From: Butyrivibrio sp. INlla16
GTDB lineage: Bacteria > Bacillota > Clostridia > Lachnospirales > Lachnospiraceae
Direction: 5' to 3'
Length of the DNA: 45,479 nucleotides
Assembly (NCBI RefSeq): GCF_900104155.1
Contig: NZ_FMYB01000037.1
Location: 1-45,479, forward strand
Shown: piece after piece, positions 1-9,005 of the stretch
How the letters are laid out: every line of letters starts with the position of its first letter
How positions within the stretch are numbered: position 1 is the stretch's first letter
Position numbers and translations under genes: made by a program
Notes under the pieces: model-generated
The model's input: the letters and a program-made list of their open reading frames with translations, nothing else
The model's database searches: none
What the model was told of the DNA's origin: nothing

Positions 1-1
1 A

Positions 2-166
2 GATGCTTTATCCGTTTTGCGAAAAATATCATATAACGTAGCAAGGCTGATGCAATTAGAAGATCCTGTGAACCGGATACAGATGATAGATATAATGGAT
101 GAAGTGGACTCGGATCTTACATGTGTGGCAAAGTTTATTTTTGAACCAATTCCCAGTATGTATTGA
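2..166 (+). CDS. 3' end of an unidentified gene (possibly a transposase remnant)
   Basis: An open frame enters from the left edge and stops at TGA 164-166, giving a 54-residue C-terminal piece that is rich in Leu, Ile and Asp and ends in PIPSMY. The part starting DALSVLRKISYNVARL faintly resembles the C-terminal region of ISAs1-type transposases, but the fragment is too short to assign and that reading is a guess. The intrinsic terminator at 204-230 just downstream supports a real transcription unit ending here. The start and the bulk of the protein lie outside the window. Confidence 0.4.
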   Translation, partial: DALSVLRKISYNVARLMQLEDPVNRIQMIDIMDEVDSDLTCVAKFIFEPIPSMY

Positions 167-203
167 TTTTTGAGAATAACAATACCTTTACTCCTTTTGA
201 TGA

Positions 204-230
204 CGCATAGGGATAACTATGCGCTTTTTT
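204..230 (+). terminator. intrinsic terminator
   Basis: A perfect 7-bp stem (CGCATAG 204-210 with CTATGCG 217-223) encloses a 6-nt loop and is followed by a run of six T (225-230). It ends transcription from the left-edge gene and separates it from the glycosylation island. It also shows that the short open frame across 170-352 is not a gene. Confidence 0.8.
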
Positions 231-342
231 ATGCTGAATATAGGATAATAACATCTCAAAAAGCAACTACTCCACCTGATTATGGCATTCTCCTGCACAA
301 AAACTTCTTCATGAAACAACCCTACCCGCAAGGGAGAGCCCT

Positions 343-371
343 TTTCAATTAGCGGTATTACATGGTATAAT
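343..371 (+). promoter_or_regulatory. possible sigma-A promoter for the first island operon
   Basis: A perfect TATAAT lies at 366-371, with a poor -35 match (TTTCAA, 343-348) 17 bp upstream, about 50 bp ahead of the first island gene at 423. A second reading is TTGTCA 371-376 with TAGATA 395-400 (18-bp spacer). No sigma-28 pattern was seen here. Assignment is from consensus only. Confidence 0.35.
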
Positions 372-422
372 TGTCAATATATTATGCAAATTGTTAGATA
401 ATTTAAATGTGTAGGGGGATTT

Positions 423-728
423 ATGAGTCAGTTACAGGATATGGGTAGACAGGTTATAAATAATAATGAGAAAGCTGCCGATACTATATATCAGAGAAAA
501 CCCGGTGGACCGGAAATGATAGCGCCGGTATTAAAGCTTTTAGTTACATTTACAGAGCTACTTGTTCAAAGCGGTAAGGCTGATGCAGAGCATGCAGTAC
601 AAATGCAGAGGTGGCAGACTGATTTTACAAGACTTGCTGAGGCAAATGAAAAAGGAGATTTGATACTTGCTGCGGATATTTTGCATCATGATATAAATCC
701 TGAAATAGAAGATTGGATGAAACAATAA
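423..728 (+). CDS. small helical protein of unknown function at the head of the Maf operon
   Basis: 101 residues, starting at ATG with an AGGGGG ribosome site six bases upstream. It has no signal peptide, membrane segment or cysteine. The sequence looks mostly alpha-helical and acidic, with a conserved-looking C-terminal end (HHDINPEIEDW). Its size, helicity and place directly before a flagellin glycosyltransferase recall small flagellar export chaperones (FliS/FliT type) or Maf accessory proteins, but I do not recognise the family, so this is only an analogy. It is separated by about 150 bp from the first Maf gene and likely co-transcribed. It is confidently a gene; its function is unknown. 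Confidence 0.8.
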   Translation: MSQLQDMGRQVINNNEKAADTIYQRKPGGPEMIAPVLKLLVTFTELLVQSGKADAEHAVQMQRWQTDFTRLAEANEKGDLILAADILHHDINPEIEDWMKQ

Positions 729-878
729 ATTGTATAATTACAGTGATGATGCTGTGACTTTCTGTATACATGCTTTTGAATTTAGCTACTTATGGACTTG
801 AAATGAATACTATTGAGACGTCTAGATATGCATCAAATGAGATATTTGACTGTTGTAGGAATGAAAAAGAGGTTACTG

Positions 879-2696
879 ATGACAGCTTTTGGATATGATG
901 AAATATTAGTAGATGAAAAGCTTAGAGAAAAGAACTTTGATGCATACGAAAGTACTTATGGAATAAGACCTGTAATAGATTCTCTAGAAGGTGAAAAATT
1001 CAGTATAAGAGTTGCTAAAGATGGAGAGTTTGTATTATATGTTAAGACTAAAGAATCCTTGATCAGGATGAATAGCTTATACAGTCCAAAATATGAAGCA
1101 CAAAGGTGGGCGGAAAAAGACTTTTTTAGTAAGAAAAATAAGACAATTCTTATTATGGGTTTATCCACAGGGGTATATTTGAATAGACTTGTTGAATTGT
1201 ATAAGGAAGATACACGGTTTATTGTATATGAGCCAGCAGAGGGACTTTTTTCATTCTTGTGCGGATTTATTGATTTCTGCGATTTGATTTGTGACAGAGA
1301 ACATGTTTTTCTTATGGTTTCTGTCAAACAGGCTCCTGCATACACAGCAGAATTGATTAAAAATATTGAAGAGAGAAGACCTGATATTTATTCTGTAATT
1401 ACACCAGGATATGATCAAGATTCTTTTTTTTATGAGATTTGTGAAAAGGCAAAGGTTATAAACGAAACGGCAATAGGATTTCAGCTTAAATGGGCTAAAG
1501 GTGCTTTAAAAAACAGAATATTTGCATGGACGAACTTAACGGATAATTCATGGTTAAAGGATTTATCTTGTAGAATACCGGATGATTTGCCTGCGGTAAT
1601 AGTTTCAGCAGGTCCATCTCTCAAAAAGAACGTGGATGTTTTAAAAAAAATAAAAGGGCATGCTCTTATTATCTGTGTTGATAGGGCAGTAAGTACACTT
1701 GCGGAACATGGAATAGTTCCTGATGTTATTACGTCTGTGGATCCTGCTAAAGGTGCAGAGTATGTTGTGTCAGATATAACGATGGAAGTACCACTTATAT
1801 GTTCTTTGCAGGTAAACGCAGATATCCAGAAATATTTCATGGGGAGGAGCGTCTTTTTTGATCATATAAGCCCGGAGGAAGAGTTGTTTGGGAAAGAAAT
1901 ATTTAATAATGTAGAAGAAATGGAAATGGGAGGGAATGTTTCCGGTGCCAGTTTTGCTGTGTGTTTAAAAATGAATATTAGAACGATAATTCTTATCGGA
2001 CAGGATTTGGCTTTTTTGAATGGGCAACATCATTCGGATGGAAAAAATGATGGAGCGCCTGTAGGGAATAAGGTGTTGGTGGAAGGCATTGATGGTTCAA
2101 TGATTGAGACTACCGACATCTGGTGTGCATTTAAAGATTTTTTTGAAAGACAAATTGCTTTACATGAAGAAATTCGTGTTATTGATGCGACAGAGGGAGG
2201 AGCGCTTATAAATGGTACCGAGTTGATGACTTTAAGGCAAGTATCAGATGAGGTATGTGTGAATGAATTCAATATAGAAAGCTTATTCAAGGATTTACCA
2301 CGGGCAATTTCAGAGGAAGAGTATGAAAATAGTGCTGGAGTAATTAGTAAGTGGATTGATGAACTGGATATTATTAAAAGAGATGCAATGGAGCTTACGG
2401 AGATATGTGAATCATTATTTAAGGTTTGCAAGTATCATAATATAAACGATACAAAAAATTTAAAAAAGCTAAAGAGGTTGGAGTTTTTGCGCTATGAGCT
2501 TTCAAATAATCACCCTAATGTCTTGCTCGAGAAATATTGGATAGAAGATATTTGTTCAATTCCAGACAGGCAGTTAATGCTAAGAACAAATGATGAAGCT
2601 ATTGTGGGATTGGAGGAGTGCATAAAGTATTACCGCAAACTGCCTGATTATTGCAAATCGTTACAAGAAGAGCTACGAAATACATATAATTTATGA
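879..2696 (+). CDS. Maf/DUF115 flagellin glycosyltransferase, paralog 1
   Basis: A motility-accessory-factor (Maf, DUF115/MptE-like) protein of about 605 residues. Maf proteins transfer nonulosonic-acid-type sugars onto Ser/Thr of flagellin in the cytoplasm before export. The N-terminal family block LREKNFDAYESTYG is followed by a Rossmann-like stretch (ILIMGLSTGVYL), the family signature VIVSAGPSLKKN near residue 240, GGNVSGASF, and TIILIGQDLAF. The C-terminal third is helical. The frame is open from 813, but ATG 879 has AGAGG six bases upstream and matches the N-termini of the three paralogs, so I prefer it. It is followed after 47 bp by a sugar amidotransferase gene. Sugar specificity cannot be read from sequence. 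Confidence 0.9.
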   Translation: MTAFGYDEILVDEKLREKNFDAYESTYGIRPVIDSLEGEKFSIRVAKDGEFVLYVKTKESLIRMNSLYSPKYEAQRWAEKDFFSKKNKTILIMGLSTGVYLNRLVELYKEDTRFIVYEPAEGLFSFLCGFIDFCDLICDREHVFLMVSVKQAPAYTAELIKNIEERRPDIYSVITPGYDQDSFFYEICEKAKVINETAIGFQLKWAKGALKNRIFAWTNLTDNSWLKDLSCRIPDDLPAVIVSAGPSLKKNVDVLKKIKGHALIICVDRAVSTLAEHGIVPDVITSVDPAKGAEYVVSDITMEVPLICSLQVNADIQKYFMGRSVFFDHISPEEELFGKEIFNNVEEMEMGGNVSGASFAVCLKMNIRTIILIGQDLAFLNGQHHSDGKNDGAPVGNKVLVEGIDGSMIETTDIWCAFKDFFERQIALHEEIRVIDATEGGALINGTELMTLRQVSDEVCVNEFNIESLFKDLPRAISEEEYENSAGVISKWIDELDIIKRDAMELTEICESLFKVCKYHNINDTKNLKKLKRLEFLRYELSNNHPNVLLEKYWIEDICSIPDRQLMLRTNDEAIVGLEECIKYYRKLPDYCKSLQEELRNTYNL

Positions 2697-2743
2697 TAAA
2701 AAAGGAACTTAGAGTCCTGTGATAGATTCAGGAGGCAAGTGAA

Positions 2744-3862
2744 ATGCGATACTGTAAAAAATGTGTTATGCCTAATACACGTCCGGGTATTTCGTTTAAT
2801 GAGGATGGGATTTGTTCTGCATGTCAAGCATATGAAAACCGTAAGAATGTAAATTGGGAAAACAGATGGAAAGAATTAGAGTCTATTTGTGACAAGTATC
2901 GCGGAATGAATGGAGATGCTCCAGATTGTGCAATAGCTGTATCTGGGGGGAAGGATTCATATTATCAAGTCTATCTGATGAAATATTTATTAAATATGAA
3001 CCCTATTCTTTTTTCTGTGGAAGATAATTTTCCGATGACTAATGCAGGGGTACATAACCTTAAAAACTTATCAGAAGAGTTTGCCTGTAACATAGTAAGC
3101 ATGAAACCAAATATTCAGGCTCAGAAGAAGATCATGCGCTATATGTTTGAACATTATGGGAAACCAACGTGGTATATTGATCGCCTTATTTATACTTATC
3201 CACTCTATATGGCAAATAAGTTTAATACCCCACTTATAGTATATGGAGAAAATGTTAGTTACGAATATGGCGGGAAGGATGCAAACGAAACATATTCAGC
3301 TAGAAATCAGCTTAGTAATGGAGTGGCTTCTGAAGTAGATGAAGCAGAACTGATTGAAAATACGGGGGTTTCTTCAAAGGACCTATATTTTACAAGAACT
3401 CCAAAAGATGAAGAATTGAATAAGCTTGATCCAATTTATATATCCTATTTTGTCCAGTGGAACAGCTTTAAAAATTATGAATTTGCAAAAAAACATGGCT
3501 TCCATGATCTGACGCATGAATGGGACAGGACGCATCATGTGGAGAATTTTGATCAGATAGATAGTCGTGCTTACTTGGTTCATTCCTGGTTAAAATACCC
3601 AAAGTTTGGACATGGTGCAGCGACAGACTATTCTTCCCGTATGATTAGGTATGGTTTGATCACGCGAGAGGAAGGAATAGAGAAGGTTAGAAAATTTGAT
3701 CATGCTCTTGATCCTAAATGTGTACAGGATTTCTGTGAGTTTTGTAACTATTCGGAGGCAGAATTCTGGAAGATAGTGGACAGTCTTTATAATAAAGATC
3801 TTTTTGAAAAGAATGAATATGACTGCTGGGTTTTGAAGCGCCCAATATGGAAAAAACTCTGA
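2744..3862 (+). CDS. N-acetyl sugar amidotransferase (WbuX/PseA-like), copy 1
   Basis: A 372-residue PP-loop ATP pyrophosphatase of the N-acetyl sugar amidotransferase family (relatives: PseA, WbpG, LegA-type enzymes). These convert an acetamido group of a sugar into an acetamidino group using ATP and ammonia. The N-terminus has paired cysteines (YCKKCVMP, then CSAC), and the PP-loop SGGKDS is intact near residue 68. A second Cys cluster (CVQDFCEFC) lies near the C-terminus. AGGAGG seven bases upstream fixes the start. It sits between Maf genes 1 and 2. No HisH/HisF-like glutaminase partner is present in this window, as expected for PseA-like rather than WbpG-like enzymes. The acetamidino product on a nonulosonate is inferred. 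Confidence 0.85.
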   Translation: MRYCKKCVMPNTRPGISFNEDGICSACQAYENRKNVNWENRWKELESICDKYRGMNGDAPDCAIAVSGGKDSYYQVYLMKYLLNMNPILFSVEDNFPMTNAGVHNLKNLSEEFACNIVSMKPNIQAQKKIMRYMFEHYGKPTWYIDRLIYTYPLYMANKFNTPLIVYGENVSYEYGGKDANETYSARNQLSNGVASEVDEAELIENTGVSSKDLYFTRTPKDEELNKLDPIYISYFVQWNSFKNYEFAKKHGFHDLTHEWDRTHHVENFDQIDSRAYLVHSWLKYPKFGHGAATDYSSRMIRYGLITREEGIEKVRKFDHALDPKCVQDFCEFCNYSEAEFWKIVDSLYNKDLFEKNEYDCWVLKRPIWKKL

Positions 3863-4004
3863 ATTACAGGATATGAATAGCCGGGATTTTTGGGTAATTT
3901 TCTGTACAGAGCAGCAATGTAAATGTCGATCGTGCGCAGAAGCGTATTAGTAGCATAGGGTGTGTTCGGTTTATGTTTTCTATAAATATAGAGGCGATAG
4001 CTAT

Positions 4005-5852
4005 ATGGTTATTGAGGGCGGAATAATAAGGGAATGCAGGGTGGATGAGACTCTGAGAGCAAATAATTTCAACGCTTTTGAGGAGCGTTATGGTTTGCGC
4101 CCACAAATAGATCCAAACGAAAGTAAAAAATATAGAATGACATTAGCCCAAAACGGAGAATTTGTTCTTGAAATAATAGGTGCTTCTCCTTTTGGTGATT
4201 TACGAATGAATAGCAGCTACTCTCCGTCTTATGAAGCTATCAGATGGGCAGATAGGCTGAATGTTATAAACAGAAGAACTTCAATACTGTTATTGGGGTT
4301 TTCAACAGGCGTATATCTTTGGGCACTAATGAGGAAGTTACGACCGGATACTACATTTTATGTATTTGAACCGGAGGAAGGTTTATTCTCTTTTGTATGT
4401 GCTCATATTGATCTCTCTGAAGAAATAAGAAATAACAGGATAAGGCTTTATATTACAGAGTCACAAAGAAAGAGAATTGATTATGATATGCTCTGGGAAA
4501 TCTCAACATATCGGCCTGAGATTTCGGCTATAGAGACTCCTTTTTATGCTTCAAATGAAAGATTTAAAAGTATCTGCAGTGCGCTTGAAAAAAATGCCAG
4601 TTCAATGAGAAGCTTTCAGAGAGTGCATGGAAGAAGAACTCTTAGCTGTAGAATGTATGCCTGGAATCACATGCAACAAGCAGCGTCGATAATTGACCTG
4701 GAGAAGAGGATACCAAAGGATATACCCGTGGTAATAGTTGCATCAGGGCCATCCCTTCGCAAAAATGTAGAAATTCTCAAAAAAATAAAGGGGCACGCAC
4801 TAATTATCTGTTGTGACAGATCGGTGAAATTACTTGATGAACATGGTATTGAACCAGATATTATCACTTCACTTGATACTGAGAAGGATCCGGAATTCCT
4901 CAGGGGGAAGGTGACGGAAAATGTATCGCTTTTGTGTTCTTATCAGTTAAATGATGTAACACAGAGGGAATACCTTGGACGAAGTATATATTATTATGCC
5001 TTAAAGCATGAAAGAATGCTTTTCGGTGATAAAGTTGACAATGGAAATGGCTTTGATCATGGTGGAAATATAGCAGGGAGTTCTTTTTCTCTTTGTAGAG
5101 TAATGGGGATTAAGACAATAATTCTTATTGGCCAGGACCTTGCATATCTAAACGGAGAATCCCACGCAGTTGGAGAAGATAAGGATATAGAGAGTATACA
5201 AGATGTGGAGATAGAAGGTATGGACGGACGCCCTATAATGTCAAATATTATGTGGGTGAAATTTAGAGACTTCTATGAGAGGCAGATTCGGTTGTATCCG
5301 GAACTAAGAGTTATAAATGCTACAGAGGGAGGTGCCATGATACATGGTTCAGAAGTCATGACGCTTTCTGAGGTTGCGGATAATGTTTGCAAAAAGGCAT
5401 ACGATGTAAAAGGAATATTCAATAATCTTCCGAGTGTTCAAACAAGGGAAGAATATAAAGAAACTTTGAAGAAGTTAAGTGAGTGGTTGGAAGAGCTGGA
5501 TTTTGTCGCGGCAGCTTCGGAAGAACTTTCAGATGTATGCAGACAACTTTTGAATATATGTAAATTTAAAGATATTACTGACCCACATAATGAAAATAAA
5601 CTGCAGAAAATGGATGAGTTAAGAAAAAGGATTATTGCATCGCCGGTGAACTCTTTACTGGAGGATTACTGGATAGAGGATATATATTCGATACCGGATG
5701 CGACTATGGTACTTAGAAACAATGAAGAAGCTATACCGGTATTTGAAGATGCAATTACGTACTATACAAGGCTTCCTGATGATTGTATGAGCCTAAAAGA
5801 AGAATTAGTCAGAAGGATTAATGAGGGTAAAGCTGATTATAAAATGAATTGA
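4005..5852 (+). CDS. Maf/DUF115 flagellin glycosyltransferase, paralog 2
   Basis: About 615 residues. It has the same architecture as the paralog at 879: N-terminal block LRANNFNAFEERYGLRPQ, Rossmann-like ILLLGFSTGVYL, signature VIVASGPSLRKN, GGNIAGSSF, TIILIGQDLAY, and the C-terminal helical part ending in a conserved YYTRLPDDCMSLKEEL stretch. A GTG at 3960 opens the frame earlier, but ATG 4005 has GAGG ten bases upstream and gives an N-terminus like the paralogs. A 142-bp gap separates it from the amidotransferase gene. It ends only 33 bp before paralog 3. Likely role: transfer of a sialic-acid-like or related sugar to flagellin. Four paralogs suggest distinct acceptor sites or donors. Confidence 0.9.
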   Translation: MVIEGGIIRECRVDETLRANNFNAFEERYGLRPQIDPNESKKYRMTLAQNGEFVLEIIGASPFGDLRMNSSYSPSYEAIRWADRLNVINRRTSILLLGFSTGVYLWALMRKLRPDTTFYVFEPEEGLFSFVCAHIDLSEEIRNNRIRLYITESQRKRIDYDMLWEISTYRPEISAIETPFYASNERFKSICSALEKNASSMRSFQRVHGRRTLSCRMYAWNHMQQAASIIDLEKRIPKDIPVVIVASGPSLRKNVEILKKIKGHALIICCDRSVKLLDEHGIEPDIITSLDTEKDPEFLRGKVTENVSLLCSYQLNDVTQREYLGRSIYYYALKHERMLFGDKVDNGNGFDHGGNIAGSSFSLCRVMGIKTIILIGQDLAYLNGESHAVGEDKDIESIQDVEIEGMDGRPIMSNIMWVKFRDFYERQIRLYPELRVINATEGGAMIHGSEVMTLSEVADNVCKKAYDVKGIFNNLPSVQTREEYKETLKKLSEWLEELDFVAAASEELSDVCRQLLNICKFKDITDPHNENKLQKMDELRKRIIASPVNSLLEDYWIEDIYSIPDATMVLRNNEEAIPVFEDAITYYTRLPDDCMSLKEELVRRINEGKADYKMN

Positions 5853-5885
5853 TAGTTGTTTCGTTTTGAAGTGATGAGGTCACTA

Positions 5886-7709
5886 ATGGCTGGAGAAAAA
5901 GATTTAGTTCTGAATGATAATCTCAGAGAAAGAAACTTTATTTTATTTGAAGCCAGATATGGGTTCAGACCAAGTATTGATCCGATGGAAAATGAGAAGT
6001 ATTACATGCGGTTATCATTGTCCGGAGAGCCTGTTTTGTATATAAGGGGTGCAGCACCATATGGGGATTTGCGAATGATCAGCAGCTATGACCCTGATTA
6101 TGAGGCTAAAAAATGGGCTGAAAAACAGAAGGTGATAAACAGAAAGACATCTTTTGCAATATTGGGATTTTCCACAGGAGCATATTTGAAGGCATTAACT
6201 AAGGTATTGAGGCCAGATACCATGTTTTATGTGTTTGAACCATTGGAAGATTTGTTTGCATTTGTCTGCGGATTTGTTGATTTGACAATTTTCCTTATGA
6301 ATATGAGAATAAGGTTTTTCATAAATGAAAACCAACGCAATCATTTATCTGATTTGATGATAAATGATGCTGTTAGTAACAGACCTGAATTCTATGGAGT
6401 ATATACTCCCTTTTATGGGGTAAATGCAGAGTTTGATAATATTTGCGATGAAGTTGGAAGGGTTTTTGAGGCAAATAAGAATTACCAGAACAGTTATGGA
6501 AGAATATCTTTCGAGTGTAGATTGTACTCTTGGAACCATATGAGAAATTCATACTTTATTTCTGACCTGATTAAACTGATACCGGAAGGAGTTCCTGCTA
6601 TTATTGTTTCTGCAGGCCCTTCATTAAGGAAGAATGTAAGAGCGCTTGAGCGTGTTAAAAACAAGGCAATTATTATATGTACCGACAGAGCTATAAGCGT
6701 TTTGAATGAGTTTGGAATTGTTCCTGATTTTATAACCAGTCTTGATCCGATTAAAAATCCGGATTACCTGGATGTGGAGGTTTCAAAGAATGTTCCTCTT
6801 ATCTGTTCTCATCAGGTAAACATTGAGACACAGAAGCGCTTTTCAGGAAAGTGTATATTTTATCATGCACTTCGATACGAGAGATACATACTTGGAGACA
6901 AGGTATTGGATGACAGTGGGTTGGATCAGGGAGGAAATGTGGCAGGCGGATCCTTTGTGCTATGCAAAATGCTCGGAATCAAGACAATTATATTGATTGG
7001 ACAGGATCTGGCTCATCTGAATGGCAAACATCATGCCGATAATGTTGAAGAAGTTGATGATGATCTTCTCCCTATTAAAGAGATTGAAGGTATTGATGGA
7101 AGCATGGTCACATCAAATGATATGTGGATCGCATTTAAGGAATTTTTTGAAAGACAAATAAAGATGGACTCATCTATCAGAGTCATAGATGCTACAGAAG
7201 GTGGAGCTAAGATTTATGGGACGGAAATCATGACTTTATCTGAAACGATAGATACAGTTTGTAATAAAGAGTATAACATAGCAGATATCTTCGTGAAGTT
7301 ACCTAAGGGACAGACGGATGAGGAGTATAAAGAAACTGTCGAGAGAGAAAGACAATATATTAAGGATCTTAATTCAATAGCAGAAAATGCAAAAGAAGCA
7401 GAGAAGATTTGTGATCAACTTCTAAAAGTGTGTAAATATCAGGATATTGCTGATCCTAAATATATGAAAAAGTTGAATAAGCTTGATGAGTACAGAGCTG
7501 CAATTTATGACAAGACAGCCTATTATTTGATGGAAGATTTCTGGATTAAGGATTTGTACGATATTCCGGATTATACATTTATGGTCAGAAATAATGAAGA
7601 GGCCTTGCCGGTATTTACGAATGCAGTTGCTTTTTATCACAACTTACCAAAGGAATGTGATTCGTTAAAAGAAAAAATAAAAGAAGCTATTGATGAAGGT
7701 ATGAATTAG
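5886..7709 (+). CDS. Maf/DUF115 flagellin glycosyltransferase, paralog 3
   Basis: About 607 residues with all Maf landmarks: LRERNFILFEARYGFRPS, FAILGFSTGAYL, IIVSAGPSLRKN, GGNVAGGSF, TIILIGQDLAH, and the C-terminal FYHNLPKECDSLKEKI stretch. The frame can be extended to a TTG at 5856, but ATG 5886 is preceded at six bases by GAGG and fits the family length. It appears closest to paralog 2 in local wording (shared GDLRM near the N-terminus and the tandem position), consistent with a tandem duplication. It is followed by the second amidotransferase gene after about 107 bp, repeating the Maf-amidotransferase pairing seen upstream. Confidence 0.9.
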   Translation: MAGEKDLVLNDNLRERNFILFEARYGFRPSIDPMENEKYYMRLSLSGEPVLYIRGAAPYGDLRMISSYDPDYEAKKWAEKQKVINRKTSFAILGFSTGAYLKALTKVLRPDTMFYVFEPLEDLFAFVCGFVDLTIFLMNMRIRFFINENQRNHLSDLMINDAVSNRPEFYGVYTPFYGVNAEFDNICDEVGRVFEANKNYQNSYGRISFECRLYSWNHMRNSYFISDLIKLIPEGVPAIIVSAGPSLRKNVRALERVKNKAIIICTDRAISVLNEFGIVPDFITSLDPIKNPDYLDVEVSKNVPLICSHQVNIETQKRFSGKCIFYHALRYERYILGDKVLDDSGLDQGGNVAGGSFVLCKMLGIKTIILIGQDLAHLNGKHHADNVEEVDDDLLPIKEIEGIDGSMVTSNDMWIAFKEFFERQIKMDSSIRVIDATEGGAKIYGTEIMTLSETIDTVCNKEYNIADIFVKLPKGQTDEEYKETVERERQYIKDLNSIAENAKEAEKICDQLLKVCKYQDIADPKYMKKLNKLDEYRAAIYDKTAYYLMEDFWIKDLYDIPDYTFMVRNNEEALPVFTNAVAFYHNLPKECDSLKEKIKEAIDEGMN

Positions 7710-7816
7710 CTAAGATAAGGCATGAGTTTCGATATAAAAATGGTGGCGGCTTTTATTGCAGGTGGTTTTTTATAATAGTTGAACAGGACATATTTTTCTT
7801 GAAGGGGGTAATGAAA

Positions 7817-8977
7817 ATGAAGAAGCACAATTTGATTGAAATGTACAATCTGCCAAAAGAGGTTAAGTACTGCAAGAGATGCACCATTTCGAATCAAAGA
7901 CCAAGGATTACATTTGATTCGGAAGGTATATGCAGTGCATGTCGTTTTGCGGAAAAGAAGCAAAATACAATAGACTGGGAGGCAAGAGATAAGGAACTTA
8001 AGGAGCTTTGCGACAGGTTTAGAAAAGATGATGGCTCATATGATGTGATAGTTCCATGCTCAGGTGGAAAGGATGGCAGTTTTGTTGCACATCAGTTAAA
8101 GACAGTGTATGGAATGCATCCCTTGACAGTGACATGGGCGTCCCTTGTTGACTCCCCTGTGGGTAAGCGCAATCTTTCTAATTTCATTGAAGCAGGCTTT
8201 GATAATATACTTTTTTCTCCAAATCAGAAAGTCAAAAGACAACTGACAAAATTGTCCTTTGAAATAATGGGTGATCCGTTTCAGCCGTTTATTTATGGTC
8301 AGACGAATTTTCCTTTGAAGATAAGTGTGGAATATAATATACCGCTTATTATGTATGGCGAGAATGGTGAAGTTGAATATGGCGGAGATATGAAGAATGC
8401 TGACTCTCCTACAAGAGAGATAACCGATCACAACAAGCATTATTTTTCTAATATTCCTCCGGAAAAGTTTCTTGAATATGGAATTACCAAACAGGATCTA
8501 TATCCGTATATGGCGCCAGATTATGAAAAGATAAAGGCAAATGGTACGGAAATACACTTTATGTCCTATTACAAAAAGTGGAATCCAAGGGGGAATTACG
8601 AATATTGTAAAAAGAATACTGGATTTTTGCCTTCAGAGGAAAGAACTATTGGTACATATACGAATTTTGCATCGCTTGATGATGAAATTGACGGATTCCA
8701 TTATTGGCTTGCATTTATCAAGTTTGGAATTGGACGTGCTACTGCAGATGCGGCTCATGAAATACGCGATGGTTATATGACAAGAGAAGACGGGATAGAG
8801 CTTATCAAGAGATATGATGGCGAATTCCCTGAGAAGTACTTTAAAACTTTTTTGGACTATTGTGATATTTCGGAAATTGAATTTTGGAGAATAATTGATT
8901 CCTGGAGATCTGATCACATCTGGATGAAGAAGGATGGCAAATGGGAACTTAGAAATCCTATTTGGAAAGAAAATTAG
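7817..8977 (+). CDS. N-acetyl sugar amidotransferase-like PP-loop enzyme, copy 2
   Basis: 386 residues, same family as the gene at 2744: N-terminal YCKRCTISNQRP and CSACRF, PP-loop region SGGKDGSFVAHQ near residue 75, and a closing RNPIWKEN that matches the RPIWKKL end of copy 1. The usual final Ser of the PP-loop SGGKDS is Gly here, although a Ser follows at the next residue. This may alter ATP handling or simply shift the contact. Start: ATG 7817 is eight bases after an AGGGGG site. A TTG at 7799 and ATG 7811 are less well placed. Divergence from copy 1 (a different insert and several different blocks) suggests a different sugar substrate rather than a fresh duplicate. Confidence 0.8.
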   Translation: MKKHNLIEMYNLPKEVKYCKRCTISNQRPRITFDSEGICSACRFAEKKQNTIDWEARDKELKELCDRFRKDDGSYDVIVPCSGGKDGSFVAHQLKTVYGMHPLTVTWASLVDSPVGKRNLSNFIEAGFDNILFSPNQKVKRQLTKLSFEIMGDPFQPFIYGQTNFPLKISVEYNIPLIMYGENGEVEYGGDMKNADSPTREITDHNKHYFSNIPPEKFLEYGITKQDLYPYMAPDYEKIKANGTEIHFMSYYKKWNPRGNYEYCKKNTGFLPSEERTIGTYTNFASLDDEIDGFHYWLAFIKFGIGRATADAAHEIRDGYMTREDGIELIKRYDGEFPEKYFKTFLDYCDISEIEFWRIIDSWRSDHIWMKKDGKWELRNPIWKEN

Positions 8978-9005
8978 GCATTTATTTTTTCGAGGGGGAA
9001 AGAAA

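Noticed and set aside
170..352. Short + strand open frame of 60 codons after the left-edge gene
   Set aside because: It has no ribosome site, its sequence is of random character, and it runs through the intrinsic terminator at 204-230.
956..2431. Long antisense open frames under the first Maf gene (and similar ones under most other genes)
   Set aside because: They are shadows of the strong coding frame on the + strand, lack ribosome sites and have composition unlike the real proteins.
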